Shown here one piece after another: positions 28,093-38,130 of a DNA stretch of 64,000 bases; position 1 is the first letter of the stretch, and the number at the start of each line of letters is the position of its first letter. The DNA is from Chitinophagaceae bacterium. Lineage in GTDB: Bacteria > Bacteroidota > Bacteroidia > Chitinophagales > Chitinophagaceae. The notes beneath the pieces are model-generated. The model was not told where the DNA came from. It saw only the letters and a program-made list of their open reading frames with translations, and did not search any database. The DNA is taken from the NCBI GenBank assembly GCA_016722465.1, contig JADKJC010000001.1, forward strand, positions 310,001 through 374,000, given 5' to 3'. The translations under genes were made by a program, and so were the position numbers.

Positions 28093-29004
28093 TTAGAAAT
28101 AACCCTCCCTTCTTCCTGTCTTCCACGGCTGCTTCCTCACCTTATCATCAATTCTTGTTTCGCCGTTCACTTGTTTTGGTTGCAATAATTTCTTTGATAA
28201 TGTCATCAATATTGGATGCTCCTGATTCCACTGCAGCGTACAGGTCATATCTCCCTGTTCTGTATCTAACTTTCTTTTTGCTGATCACATCTGTTTCATC
28301 GATCCTTATAAATTCAGATGTAGCTACCAGCTGCCCTTCATACTCCAGCACTTCCCTTTCATGGGAAAAAAATAGAGAAGGCAATTCGATATTGTGCCTG
28401 CGGATATAATTCCATACATCCAGCTCTGTCCAGTTACTGATAGGAAACACCCGAACATTTTCTCCTTTGAATCCGTCCGTTATCAGTATTCCACAATTCG
28501 GTCTTTGCAATTTGGGATCCCATTGGCTCAAACTCATCCCGTACAGAAAAATCCTTTCCTTTGCCCTTGCCTTTTCTTTCCATCACGCCGTGTACCACCT
28601 TGCATGCATCAAACTTAAATTCTTTAATGGTATCCAATAAAGTAAAAGTTTGCAATGCATTGCGGCTGGAAATTTCCCCTTCTGCTCTGTAAGGCCTTTT
28701 CTTTGATCGTATTTTCTACTTTTCTTACAATAAGTTTTTCATCAATTGAATCAGCCAGGGTAATCACGAAAGTCCAGCGCTTCCTGGAAATTGCTGCCCG
28801 TATCAATATGTCCAGAGGAAAAGGGAATTTCCGGGACGGAATGCCTTTAATGCCGGTGTACCATCACAATTGAGTCCTTACCCCCGAAAACAATAAGGCT
28901 GGTTTTTCAAACTGGCCAGCCACTTCCCTCATGATGTGTATCGATTCCGACTCAAGTTGATCTAAGTAATCTCCCCAAGTGCTGTTATTATTGCTAATTG
29001 CCAT
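28093..29004 (-). pseudogene. cysD: Sulfate adenylyltransferase small subunit, frame-disrupted
   Basis: The catalytic subunit of ATP sulfurylase, which makes APS from sulfate and ATP. The start MAISNNNSTWGDYLDQLESE is followed by PALLFSG (PP-loop) before the first break. DSIDEKLIVRKVENTI, LQTFTLLDTIKEFKFDAC, FSVRDEF, ELWNTDNGRI and the long clean piece WTELDVWNYIRRHNIELPS follow in other frames. The frame at 28148 ends early (TSERRNKN); the conserved end TRIDDKVRKQPWKTGRREGY plus F lies one frame over with its stop at 28093-28095. It lies downstream of cysH and upstream of cysN. Confidence 0.83.
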
Positions 29005-29080
29005 TTTTGTTTGTTTATTAACTGTGAATCGCTGTTGATATTGTACCATTCTGAATATTTAGAATTTGTCTAAAGAAGTA

Positions 29081-29801
29081 CTATTGGGCATCTTCATGCA
29101 CATGCAGCCCACATTCCTTTTACTGGCATCCTCCCACCACCAGCGGCCTGCCCTGAAATCTTCCCCCGGCCTTACAGCTCTAGTACAGGGAGCACAACCA
29201 ATACTTACAAAACCCTTTATCATGCAATGGATTGTAGGAATGCGGTTTGGGCTATATACTGTTTTACTTCTTCTGTTGTCCAATGCAAAATGGGGTGATA
29301 CTTGATCACTTGGTTACTTTCATCCCACTCCACTACGGGAAGATCTTTTCTATCGCCGGAATGTTCTGCCTTATGCCCGTTATCCAGATTGCATTGCCGG
29401 CCAATGCCCTCTTCAATGGCTCTACTTTTCTTATATAACAACAAGCCTTCCTGTTGTCTACCGATTCATAAAATGAGTTAGGCCCTTTGGCTGCTACAAA
29501 GTCCTGCAGTGGTCCTGGTTTGGATAATAGGCTTTTACCTGTGTATTATAAGTGGCATTGGTGCTGCCCCAAACTGAATAGGTTTCTGCAAACAGGCGAC
29601 CTGTATCGAGTGTAAAAATTTTGATGGGTAGCTGGTTGCTTACTATTTCATGCGTTACCACCTGGTCCTCATAACTAAAGCTGGTAGAAAAGGTAACTTG
29701 TTCCCGGATAGGTCTCAGTCAGCAATTTCAAAATGCAGAAGTGCTTAGTCTACCCGACTGGTGGGTAAAAAATTAACAGTATTTTGCCGAGCTTGGGTCA
29801 T
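29081..29801 (-). pseudogene. cysH: Iron-sulfur APS reductase (CysH family), frame-disrupted
   Basis: It reduces adenylyl sulfate to sulfite with thioredoxin. The probable start is MTQARQNTVNFLPTSRVD at 29801. Recognisable pieces in several frames are EQVTFSTSFSYEDQVVTHEI, FTLDTGRLFAETY, DNRKACCYIRKVEPLKRALA (paired cysteines at 29438-29443), AEHSGDRKDLPVVEWD and GFVSIGCAPCTRAVRPGEDF (CxxC, cysteine codons at 29185-29187 and 29194-29196). The CC plus CxxC set marks the [4Fe-4S] APS-reductase type, not the PAPS type. The expected end CGLHVHEDAQ has its stop at 29081 after a missing G in a GGG run. It is the first gene of the locus. Confidence 0.82.
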
Positions 29802-29855
29802 TTATTCTAAAAATTAAATGGAAAAATCAGGAGGTTGTATGCAGGAAGAGAATAT

Positions 29856-29893
29856 CAACAACAACGCTGTTTAATACAACAACAATGCTGTTT
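29856..29893. repeat. Two direct 17-base repeats in the cysH leader
   Basis: CAACAACAACGCTGTTT (29856-29872) and CAACAACAATGCTGTTT (29877-29893) differ at one base and start 21 bases apart, two helical turns. They lie between the cysH promoter and start codon and could bind a regulator or form part of the leader RNA. Confidence 0.45.
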
Positions 29894-29938
29894 GCACATT
29901 GGAATATTGCAGGTGAAATAAAACATACTAGCGGTTAA

Positions 29939-29957
29939 GTCTACTTAATTGATAGAC
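29939..29957 (-). promoter_or_regulatory. Operator-like palindrome, sulfur regulon site D
   Basis: GTCTACTTAATTGATAGAC is an inverted repeat with outer GTCTA/TAGAC arms, resembling sites A and B. It starts where the cysH -7 box ends, so a bound protein would cover the transcription start. A wider inverted pair (CGGTTA at 29932 and TAACCG at 29972) encloses it. Confidence 0.5.
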
Positions 29958-29964
29958 AAATATA
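29957..29964 (-). promoter_or_regulatory. -7 promoter box of the cysH operon
   Basis: On the minus strand this reads TATATTTG, matching TAnnTTTG. A TTTT lies 20 bases upstream, three of four positions of the -33 TTTG box. Transcription would start near 29951, giving a leader of about 150 bases before cysH. Confidence 0.5.
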
Positions 29965-30111
29965 GTGTCTATAACCGGATTGGTAAAATATTTTTCTGTT
30001 CTAACAAACTGCTTGATCAATCACAGTATAGGGCCGGAGGAAAAAGAATGACCGATAAGATTGAGAATATTAGCTGTGCTTAGTATATTTACTTCTTTTC
30101 AATCAAGCAAT

Positions 30112-30584
30112 ATGACCAGAGAAGAAAAATTTATGGAGGAAGCCATTGCCCTATCGCAAAACGGCATGGACAATAATGAAGGTGGGCCATTTGGCTGCAT
30201 CATAGTAAGGGTGATGAGATCGTTGGAAGGCAACAATAAAGTAAGCTCTACCAACGACCCTACTGCTCCCATGCAGAAGTTACTGCCATCAGGGATGCCT
30301 GTAATAATCTCCATACATTCCAGTTATCAGATTGTGAAATATATACTTCCTGTGAACCCTGCCCAATGTGCCTGGGTGCCATTTACTGGGCCAGGCCCAA
30401 AGTAGTTTATTTTGCCAATAACCGCCAGGACGCTGCCGATATTGGCTTTGACGATTCCATGATCTATGATGAAATGAATGCGTCCCTGGAAGAAAGGAAA
30501 ATCCCCATCATATCACTGGGTAGGGAAAATGCGCTGAAAGTATTTCATCTGTGGAAACATAAAGATGATAAAACATTGTATTAA
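30112..30584 (+). pseudogene. Nucleoside/guanine deaminase (CMP/dCMP deaminase fold), frame-disrupted
   Basis: A zinc hydrolase that deaminates a purine or nucleoside. The start MTREEKFMEEAIALSQNGMD is followed by NEGGPFGCIIV, then breaks near 30213. The HAE zinc motif (HAEVTAIRDAC) is recovered in another frame near 30270-30300, where two extra bases lie before it. The second zinc motif CEPCPMCLGAIYWARPKVVY and a clean end (HLWKHKDDKTLY) complete about 155 residues. The closest family by length and the PCPMCLGAIYWA block is guanine deaminase (GuaD type). Confidence 0.78.
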
Positions 30585-30600
30585 TCCATAACGATCCGCC

Positions 30601-31154
30601 GTGTCCCCTGACCCCATAAAAAAAGCCAGCACTATTGATCGGGTTATTTGCAGAAAGTTAACTGTCAATGACCTGGAGCCCTTATTAGATTACCTGCAGC
30701 AGTTAAGTAATGAATCAAAAGCCGTTTTGGGCCACATCCTTTTAACAGGAATGCTGTTGTTGACTTCTATCAATACAATGCTGGGCTTACAGGCTATGTT
30801 GCAATAGATATAACCCAACAGGAGATCATTGCTTATGCGATCATTAAAACAGGCATTTTACAACATGAATATGATCGACTGGTAAAATATGGATCCGGCA
30901 ATATCAATAGCCATTGCTGCTCTTTTGCACCCTCTGTCGCCGACAAATGGCAAAGCAGAGGCATTGGAAAAATGCTTTTCAGTTATATTCTTAATGATCT
31001 ATACACCGGTAATATTAAACAGGTTATTTTATGGGGCGGAGTACAGGCCAGCAATGAAAAGGCCGTTAATTTTTACCGGAAGCTGGGCTTTCAAACAATG
31101 GGATCGTTTGAATACAATGGTGCTAATTTTGATATGTTGCTGGAGATAGGATAA
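30601..31154 (+). pseudogene. GNAT-family N-acetyltransferase, frame-disrupted
   Basis: It begins with VICRKLTVNDLEPLLDYLQQ and, after changes of frame, continues with GYVAIDITQQEIIAYAIIK and the acetyl-CoA loop RGIGKMLFSYILNDL (Q/R-x-x-G-x-G/A type). It ends in ASNEKAVNFYRKLGFQTMGS and FDMLLEIG. The acetyl acceptor is unknown. A GTG at 30601 opens the frame but the true start is uncertain. It converges with the giant gene that ends at 31230. Confidence 0.7.
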
Positions 31155-31229
31155 ACTTACGCTTCCAGTACAGGTGCAATTAAATCTTCTCAGTACTGCA
31201 AGAATTGATCCGCTGATTTATCGGGGAAA

Positions 31230-34200
31230 TTACAATACCAATACTTTGATTACAGTTATATTTCCGGTGATGTCTGTTACTTCAACCTGGTAATTGCCAC
31301 TGATCATTGTTGAAGCAGGATGAATGGCCTTGGTAGAAGTACCACCTGCATGATTGATCAGCTCTTTACACATTACCTGTCCATTGTTATTGATCAACCT
31401 TACGGTATAAATACCTGCAGGGAGATTACTCATTTGTAACCCGATATTACCATCTGTAGATGGGTTTGGATAAACCGTGAAGCCTGTCTTACCTTTTACT
31501 GAAGCTACTTTCACAATGCGGCTGTATTCGTAAGTACCACGGTTGCTGATGCTTTTAATACGGTAAAAATTATCCCCATTTACAGGGTATGCATCCAGCC
31601 AGTTATAAGTTGCACTGCCAGCAGCGGCGGCACCGATCTTTGTAAAAGTCGTGCCGTTGGTTGAACGCTCCACCTCATAACTACTAATATTAATCTCATG
31701 TTCTACATCCCATTCTACCTCATTTCCATTTACTTTTTTTGTGGCTGTAATACTGGTGAATGTAACCGGTAATGGCCGCAGGTTTTTGAACACAATGCGG
31801 AACCTGTTGGCAATGGCAGAAGCAGCATCGCTGGTCACAGAAAAATCTGTAGTGGTAGTTCCTGTCATGTTAAGTGCTACCGATGTATTCAGGTACCTGT
31901 CTTCAAGAAAACCAGTAATGCTGTTATCAAAGTTTTCTGCAATCAATTCCAACCGGTAAGATTGCAGCTTAATTTTTTTCATATTGAAGAATACCGTGTC
32001 GGTTGCTGTTACCGAAGGCCTTGCATCTACTACCAGTGTTTGAGCATTATTCAATATTCCAAAATTGTCACCAAAATTATTGGCCTTTACTGCATCCTTT
32101 TCATCAATGGCATTTGAGTAATCATCACTGAATACAGCAACGGTTGCATCAGCTATATTGGCTACACCCGTGTTGGTATTGTACAAATTGGCGGTAATGG
32201 AAGATTTAACAGCATTGGTACCTGAAGGCCTTAATACCAGCCTGCTTCCGGTTTGCTTACTGCTTTCACTAAGGATTACACTACCACTTCCGGTAGTTGA
32301 ATGCACCATAAATGCCTGGCCTGATTCGATCCTTGTATTGGGTACACCTACAGCATAGCTTCCACCTCCCGGCACGGGCACCCATGGTGTTGCCGTAGAA
32401 GCACTGAATGTAACCCAGCCTCCCAGGCCCAGAGCGCCTGGTATTTTAGGATCCCAGACTGAGAAGGACTGATCAATATTTGATTTGGTTAACGCAGTAA
32501 AATCAATGGCGGCAGCATAATTATTTCCGATGGCAGCAAACTGGCCGGCGGTTGTTACCGGAACGGCAGGTAAATCTCCCTGGAATAAAACACCTTTTGT
32601 ACGCAGCAAAACAGCAGTGGGTGGAGTACCTACCGCTGGTGTTACACTCCTGTCTCCACGTGAAAAAAGCATATAGGCTTTGTTAGCGCCTGCAACAGCA
32701 ATTTGCGAGCTGGTATTAGGAAAGCCCTGCCATCCGTTTAAAGTGGCATTATAAATCAGTAAAGAGTTACCGGGAGTATAAAAATCAAAGCCATCCGCTG
32801 CCCATGTTCCGGCATTGGAAGTGATGTTTGTACCATAGCCTGTTCCGGGGTTTACACCTGCAGCCTGGTTTTCCTGCCATGATTGTTTGATGGTTTGTCC
32901 AACAGTTGGGGCTGCCAGAAACCTCCAGGCCCTTACACTAGGCAAAAATCTTTCTATGGTAACATCTCCATTAATGTAGTTTCCTCCAACAGCACCTTGT
33001 GCCACCCTGGCTGTTCCATTTATATTTGATTTCAATGTAAGGTTGCCACTGGTGGTTAATACAGAGCTGCCGGCAACAGAAACGGTTCCTTCATTGCCCG
33101 GCAATGTGCCTCCGGTTATATCCAGTGTTGTTCCCAATGTGGCGGTTGCACTACCCATCAACGAAAGGTTTTTTAATATACGTTTACCGGTGGTGAAATT
33201 AACTGTACCTGCTGTTCCTCCCAAACTAAGGCTGGATGTATTGGAGCCACTTAAAGTACCCAGGCCACTGATACTACCGTTGATGGTTAATGTATTTCCG
33301 TTGATATCAAGAATGGAAGTGCCGGTACCTGTGATGAGATCACCGGTCAAAGGCGTTTTCTCAATCAAAAGGTCTGAATTTAATAACACAGTAACCGACC
33401 TGTTAATCGTGAACTGGCCGGTAGTATTTCCGCCGGTTGCAAAACGCAATGCGCCTACTGTGCCCACAGAGCCACTGATAGATAAAGATGAATTTTTATC
33501 CGCATAAATATTACCTGTAGTACTGGTTAAACCAGAAAACTGAAGATTGTTACCAGCCTGTGTTAATGTAAACGAAGCAAGATCCAGTGTGGCAGTTGCA
33601 ATAATTGCTTTGTTCAATGAAACATTTGCCCCAATGGTTAGGTTGGCCATGGTGGTAATGGCAGCCGGGAAAGGATTTACGGTAGCTCCATTTAAAACAT
33701 AACTGGCGCCTGTATTGTAGTTCTTGGTAATCTTTGTACCTGCCAAAATAGTACCGGTAGTGCCATCGGTAGCTGTTCCTTCAATGGCAGTGTTGGGAGC
33801 AATACCGGTATTGGCTGTTATTAAAGTAGCACCTCCATTCAAATTAATAACAGCATCATTTCCGATGTTTCCATCATCTGTACCAACTGTAATATTTTTA
33901 GTACCGGCATTCAGGATAGAATTGGATGCAACTGAAAGGCTGCTGCTGAAAGGTGCCACCCCTGACCGGATCAGCTCCAGTTTATCATTCAATGTAAGTG
34001 TGGTTGCAGCTGTGCCATTACCAACAATAAAGTTTACAAAGCCATTCTTAAAGATGGAGGTATTGCTATATTGCGGTGTTGTGCCATTAAATAATAGGTA
34101 CCCGGAAACAGTGCTGCCATTAGTGGTGGTAAGTTGCCCGGTACCACTTACAGATAAGTTGCCGGCGAGGTTAATGAGCGTTGTAGTGCTGCCGGCATTA

Positions 34201-37200
34201 AAATCCAATGTACCCGTAAGTGCCGATGAAGAGGATGTTCCTGTAACAGAAAGGTTACCCATTACCGTTACCGTTCTGTTGGAGGATGCATTACCCACAT
34301 TTAAAGTAGCGAGGGAAGCATCAGATCCCACTACAGCGAGGTTACCTCCAAAGATCAGGTCTCCGCCAAAAATCCGTGAGCCGCCAGTTACTGTAAGATT
34401 ATTATAATTATTGCCCCCGATCGTTACAGGTGTCAGTACAGGGATACTTCCAGAACCGTCAATAAAATTCACGGTGCTTCCTGCAACTACAAAACCTTTA
34501 CTTACAGGGAAACTTGCTGCTGTTGGAACGGTAAATGTTCCTGTAATATTAATGGTATCGGTACCTGCTCCACCAAGCGTAATAATCCGGTTACCATTGG
34601 TTACCGTTACATTATTAAATCTCCATGCCGGGGTATTAGTGGCAGTATTGGTTTTAAAAGCCGGGATCGTTTGATCACCGGTGCCATTAAAATTAAAAGT
34701 ATTTGCAGTGGCAACTTGTTTAAAATTGGTGGCAGTAATTGAAAAAGTTCCAGCGATACTGATTATCTGGCCGCCAAACACACTCACATTCGTATGCGCA
34801 AGATCTCCGGTCAATTCAAAATCATGATACTGAAATCCAAACAGGGTAGTTGAGCCGGCAGAAGTTCTGTTCAGTCTCACTTTGGAACCTGTAGTTGTAT
34901 TGTTTGACAAGGGGATAGAATTACCCAACGACCTGCAGGTAATTACATTGGCTGCATTGGTTGAGCCCAAAGGGTCGAAAATTCTTAAGCCGTTACCGGT
35001 GTTTGTAATATTTCCATAAGTAAATCCGGGTATTGTTTGAGCAACAACAAGACTTGTGGAACTAAAATTAAAGGTATTGTAACCAAAGTCATTGGCTACA
35101 TAATTGGTTGCAGTTACAACAAAATTATTGGCCACATCAATGGTGTTATTTGATACACCATTGCCCAGGCGGATTTCATTACCACCCCGGTTACCACTAA
35201 ATGTAAGGTTGTAATAATTGGTAGCGGCCACTCTTTGAATAGCTGCAGTGCCTGCTGCGTAGATAAATGTGCCGGTACCAATCGTGGGTGCAGCTCCACT
35301 GGTACTAAAATCACCAGTAACCGTAGTTATTGCCGGCAATATTTTAGCAGCAGAACCAGACAAACCTAAATTCACATAAGGCAGGGCAACAATATTTTGT
35401 GAAGCGCCTGAACTGGCATAATTAAAAGTGCTGGTTCCGGAAAAATTGGCTGTTCCGGAAAATGTTACAAGGTCATAAACGCTGATACTGGCAGATCCAG
35501 TCATACTCAACGTTGCGGAAGCCCCTACCGTTAACTGGTACAGGTTAATTGCTGACCCGGTGCCGATCACGGGCATATTGCCGCCGACAGTATTGATGAT
35601 TGCGATTTCTGTTTGCGAAGCCGGGTATCCTACAGCGCCCGTCCAGTTAGCCGGGTTAGTCCATGCAGTATTTACAGCACCCGTCCAGGTGAATGTTACA
35701 ATTTGTAAGGCATTAAGGGCATCACTGCCTACGTAAAAGGTTTTTGTATTGATATCAGCAATTACCAATCCTGACTTACCCACCAATGGCGCATCATTAC
35801 TGCCGGTGGTAGCGATCAGCGTTCCAAAGCCTGCAACGGCATCGGTTAACCGAAGGGTGGAAATATCATCAACGGAACCAATATTATTGGCCTGTGCAGT
35901 TACCGAAATGGTAGTGCCACCAGAGCCTAAATTAAAAGTACCAGTATTGATGGCCCAACTTGAATTGGTTCTTTTATCTAACGTTGAACCATTATCACTA
36001 AAAGGTCCCATTGCAGTAGCATTGATCACAGCATTGTGAGATATGGCAATATCCCCACCGGTGCCTGCTGTTAGGATGGGAGTTGTAAAATAGATATTGA
36101 TCGATCTGTCATTATTCCCTGTTCCAAAAGGGAAACGGGAATCAGCAGAAGGAACTGTTGGCAAGCCTGTTGTTGGGAAACGCCTGCTCAAGGTACCGCT
36201 GGTGATATAACCTGCAGTATAAACGAGTTGATTTGCTAAATTGGCATTGGTAAGGGATAGTGTATTTGGCCCGATGGCTATACCGCCAGAAACCATGGTA
36301 AGCGTACCTGCAATCGTCCGGCTAAATGAATTAGGAAAGCTAATACCCACAGAACTGCTGATGGTTAAATTAAAAGGGCCGCTTGCAGCCGGAAATTCAA
36401 CGCCCGAGGCTGTTTGCGTTATAGAACCGTTATAAATAAGCGTAAAATTATTAACTCCTGCACCTGAACCTGAATAGGCAATTGCTCCTACACCGGTAAA
36501 ATTTCCTGCATTACTGCAGGTGGCTGGCGAAGCACTGTTTGTGTTAACTACTTTTAATGTACCTGAATTTATAGATACACCAACAGCATCTGTATTATTA
36601 TTAATGATATTGCAGCGTCCAGCGCCAGGAGAATTCCAGGTTCCTGCAATCATCACTACCTGTGATGAATTGCCGGCGAACTGAATATTCATTTGAGAGG
36701 CAGTGCTTGTACTGGAAGACGACCAGGTGGAGGATGCCCCCTTTGTAAGGCTTCCTTTCACGGATAAAGTTGCCGTACTTGGAGAAGCGCCGCTTCCGGC
36801 AAAATCAATGGTGCCTCCCGTATGAGAAAAATTACCATTTACATTTAGTGTAGTATTTCCTGTTGATGACTGTAAAACAAATGTGCCACCTGTTTGCGTA
36901 TAAGCGCCTGCGTTAATGATAGAACTGCCTGCGCCAGTTAACCGCAATGCATTGGCACCTGTACTGGCAATCGTAAATGTTCCGCTGGTAGTTGCCGGAA
37001 CCCCTAAAAGATTCAGATCGATATCACCAGCCTGAGCAGTGCAGTTCCATATTAAATTTGAAAAAGAAGAAGCCGTAAAACCGGTTGGTGCTATGCTCCC
37101 GGTATTCAGGCCTGTTATATTACAGGTGGAACCACCTGCCCAGAAACTTACTGGTATGGAAGAAGCCGCAGTTCCATTAACTGCATGATAGTAATTTGAA

Positions 37201-37781
37201 CCAGCTGCCCATGTAATGGCTGCCGCACTGCTGCTGTTAAAAGTACCAGCACTGTTAGTGATAGAAGCTCCACTATTAACCGTTGTTCCACCTGTACCTA
37301 TTACATCAAAGTCGAGTGTGCCGCCAGAAAGGGTGATTGCACTGTTAATGGATATTTTGCCGCCTGTACTTGGAGCAATTCCAAAAGTGCCGGAACTGAT
37401 GGGAAAAGCAGTTGTGTTTGTCAGTGCAATCGTTAACAGGTCACCTGCATAAATACTGCCTGCAGTAGTGTACACCAGTGGCGTGGCAGCACTTAATGAA
37501 AGTATATTGGTTACAACATTCGTAGTAAAGGTTACAGAGCTAGTACCCGTTAAGATCCTTACGGCACCAATCGTTTGATTCGGCACATTGGCAATCGTAA
37601 GTGGAGCAGCAGCATTAAAAGCTAAAATATCATTGGCTGCTGGAATTGCTCTGACCGGGCTCCAGTTGGCACTTACCTGGTAATCACCCACAGCAGTACC
37701 TACCCACGTATAGGTGGTTTGTGCAACAGACCATTTTGAAAAGATCAGTAAAGCCAGTAAAAATGTATAAATCCTTGACAT
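31230..37781 (-). CDS. Giant T9SS-sorted surface protein A (2183 residues)
   Basis: The N-terminal signal peptide MSRIYTFLLALLIFSKWSVA is followed by TTYTWVGTAVGDYQVSANW, a G8-like/beta-sandwich start. Most of the protein is a Gly/Thr/Ser-rich array of short beta-strand repeats (SGGTLxxxG, GSLTVSGT types) suggesting a long parallel beta structure. The last 610 or so residues (about 33060 to 31230) are shared with proteins B and C: GNLTLKSNINGTARV, VTIERFLPSVRAWRFLAAP, an Fn3-like block (YEVERSTNGTTF, YRIKSISNRGTYEYS) and the T9SS type A signal (FTVYPNPSTDGNIGL to the end). Exported by T9SS and probably attached to the cell surface. A probable adhesin, but the ligand is unknown. It has no frameshifts over 6.5 kb. 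Confidence 0.85.
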   Translation of the reverse strand: MSRIYTFLLALLIFSKWSVAQTTYTWVGTAVGDYQVSANWSPVRAIPAANDILAFNAAAPLTIANVPNQTIGAVRILTGTSSVTFTTNVVTNILSLSAATPLVYTTAGSIYAGDLLTIALTNTTAFPISSGTFGIAPSTGGKISINSAITLSGGTLDFDVIGTGGTTVNSGASITNSAGTFNSSSAAAITWAAGSNYYHAVNGTAASSIPVSFWAGGSTCNITGLNTGSIAPTGFTASSFSNLIWNCTAQAGDIDLNLLGVPATTSGTFTIASTGANALRLTGAGSSIINAGAYTQTGGTFVLQSSTGNTTLNVNGNFSHTGGTIDFAGSGASPSTATLSVKGSLTKGASSTWSSSSTSTASQMNIQFAGNSSQVVMIAGTWNSPGAGRCNIINNNTDAVGVSINSGTLKVVNTNSASPATCSNAGNFTGVGAIAYSGSGAGVNNFTLIYNGSITQTASGVEFPAASGPFNLTISSSVGISFPNSFSRTIAGTLTMVSGGIAIGPNTLSLTNANLANQLVYTAGYITSGTLSRRFPTTGLPTVPSADSRFPFGTGNNDRSINIYFTTPILTAGTGGDIAISHNAVINATAMGPFSDNGSTLDKRTNSSWAINTGTFNLGSGGTTISVTAQANNIGSVDDISTLRLTDAVAGFGTLIATTGSNDAPLVGKSGLVIADINTKTFYVGSDALNALQIVTFTWTGAVNTAWTNPANWTGAVGYPASQTEIAIINTVGGNMPVIGTGSAINLYQLTVGASATLSMTGSASISVYDLVTFSGTANFSGTSTFNYASSGASQNIVALPYVNLGLSGSAAKILPAITTVTGDFSTSGAAPTIGTGTFIYAAGTAAIQRVAATNYYNLTFSGNRGGNEIRLGNGVSNNTIDVANNFVVTATNYVANDFGYNTFNFSSTSLVVAQTIPGFTYGNITNTGNGLRIFDPLGSTNAANVITCRSLGNSIPLSNNTTTGSKVRLNRTSAGSTTLFGFQYHDFELTGDLAHTNVSVFGGQIISIAGTFSITATNFKQVATANTFNFNGTGDQTIPAFKTNTATNTPAWRFNNVTVTNGNRIITLGGAGTDTINITGTFTVPTAASFPVSKGFVVAGSTVNFIDGSGSIPVLTPVTIGGNNYNNLTVTGGSRIFGGDLIFGGNLAVVGSDASLATLNVGNASSNRTVTVMGNLSVTGTSSSSALTGTLDFNAGSTTTLINLAGNLSVSGTGQLTTTNGSTVSGYLLFNGTTPQYSNTSIFKNGFVNFIVGNGTAATTLTLNDKLELIRSGVAPFSSSLSVASNSILNAGTKNITVGTDDGNIGNDAVINLNGGATLITANTGIAPNTAIEGTATDGTTGTILAGTKITKNYNTGASYVLNGATVNPFPAAITTMANLTIGANVSLNKAIIATATLDLASFTLTQAGNNLQFSGLTSTTGNIYADKNSSLSISGSVGTVGALRFATGGNTTGQFTINRSVTVLLNSDLLIEKTPLTGDLITGTGTSILDINGNTLTINGSISGLGTLSGSNTSSLSLGGTAGTVNFTTGKRILKNLSLMGSATATLGTTLDITGGTLPGNEGTVSVAGSSVLTTSGNLTLKSNINGTARVAQGAVGGNYINGDVTIERFLPSVRAWRFLAAPTVGQTIKQSWQENQAAGVNPGTGYGTNITSNAGTWAADGFDFYTPGNSLLIYNATLNGWQGFPNTSSQIAVAGANKAYMLFSRGDRSVTPAVGTPPTAVLLRTKGVLFQGDLPAVPVTTAGQFAAIGNNYAAAIDFTALTKSNIDQSFSVWDPKIPGALGLGGWVTFSASTATPWVPVPGGGSYAVGVPNTRIESGQAFMVHSTTGSGSVILSESSKQTGSRLVLRPSGTNAVKSSITANLYNTNTGVANIADATVAVFSDDYSNAIDEKDAVKANNFGDNFGILNNAQTLVVDARPSVTATDTVFFNMKKIKLQSYRLELIAENFDNSITGFLEDRYLNTSVALNMTGTTTTDFSVTSDAASAIANRFRIVFKNLRPLPVTFTSITATKKVNGNEVEWDVEHEINISSYEVERSTNGTTFTKIGAAAAGSATYNWLDAYPVNGDNFYRIKSISNRGTYEYSRIVKVASVKGKTGFTVYPNPSTDGNIGLQMSNLPAGIYTVRLINNNGQVMCKELINHAGGTSTKAIHPASTMISGNYQVEVTDITGNITVIKVLVL

Positions 37782-38055
37782 AAGTTTTCTTTAAGATTTA
37801 AGTACGGCTACTTAGGCTCTAAGAGGACATTAAACTTAAAATCTCTTTGCGAAAAGGGGTGGATTTCTGTGGGATAATAGAATTTATTATTGAACCAACG
37901 GGGGCATTCCGTCACAAATATAGGCAGATTTTGCATTTTAAGACCGGTTTTTTTCTATCAAACGCTAAACTTTAGATTAAATTTTAATAACTGCCAGAAA
38001 AAATCTGCTTTTAAAGACAATAATTTGACAGCCTGTATTCAATATATCCGGCAAG
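37782..38055. other. Leader and promoter region of surface protein A
   Basis: This gap between giant genes A and B contains the -7 box at 37915-37922, the word TGGGATAAT (37870-37878) and GTACGG (37802-37807), both also found upstream of protein B at similar distances. No gene is seen. Confidence 0.45.
37915..37922 (-). promoter_or_regulatory. -7 promoter box of surface protein A
   Basis: On the minus strand this reads TATATTTG (TAnnTTTG). It would give a leader of about 125 bases. No good -33 box is present. Confidence 0.4.
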
Positions 38056-38090
38056 CAACAAAAAGCCTGCAACCCTTTGGGATTGCAGGC
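38056..38090 (-). terminator. Rho-independent terminator of surface protein B
   Basis: On the minus strand GCCTGCAATCCC, AAA, GGGTTGCAGGC forms a strong stem (one bulge) at 38065-38090, followed by TTTTTGTTG. It lies 41 bases past the stop codon of giant gene B. Confidence 0.8.
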
Positions 38091-38130
38091 AGGAAACTGT
38101 AAGCCCTTTTACCGGCTGAAAACACAGTAA

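Noticed and set aside
29748..29768. AGTCTACCCGACTGGTGGGTA, resembling the sulfur palindromes
   Set aside because: It falls inside the probable cysH N-terminal coding sequence (PTSRVD) and its second half fits the motif poorly, so I do not count it as a fourth site.
33724..34407. Long plus-strand frames opposite the giant surface genes
   Set aside because: They are hydrophobic Val/Pro/Leu-rich shadows of Gly/Thr/Ser/Asn-rich coding sequence on the other strand.
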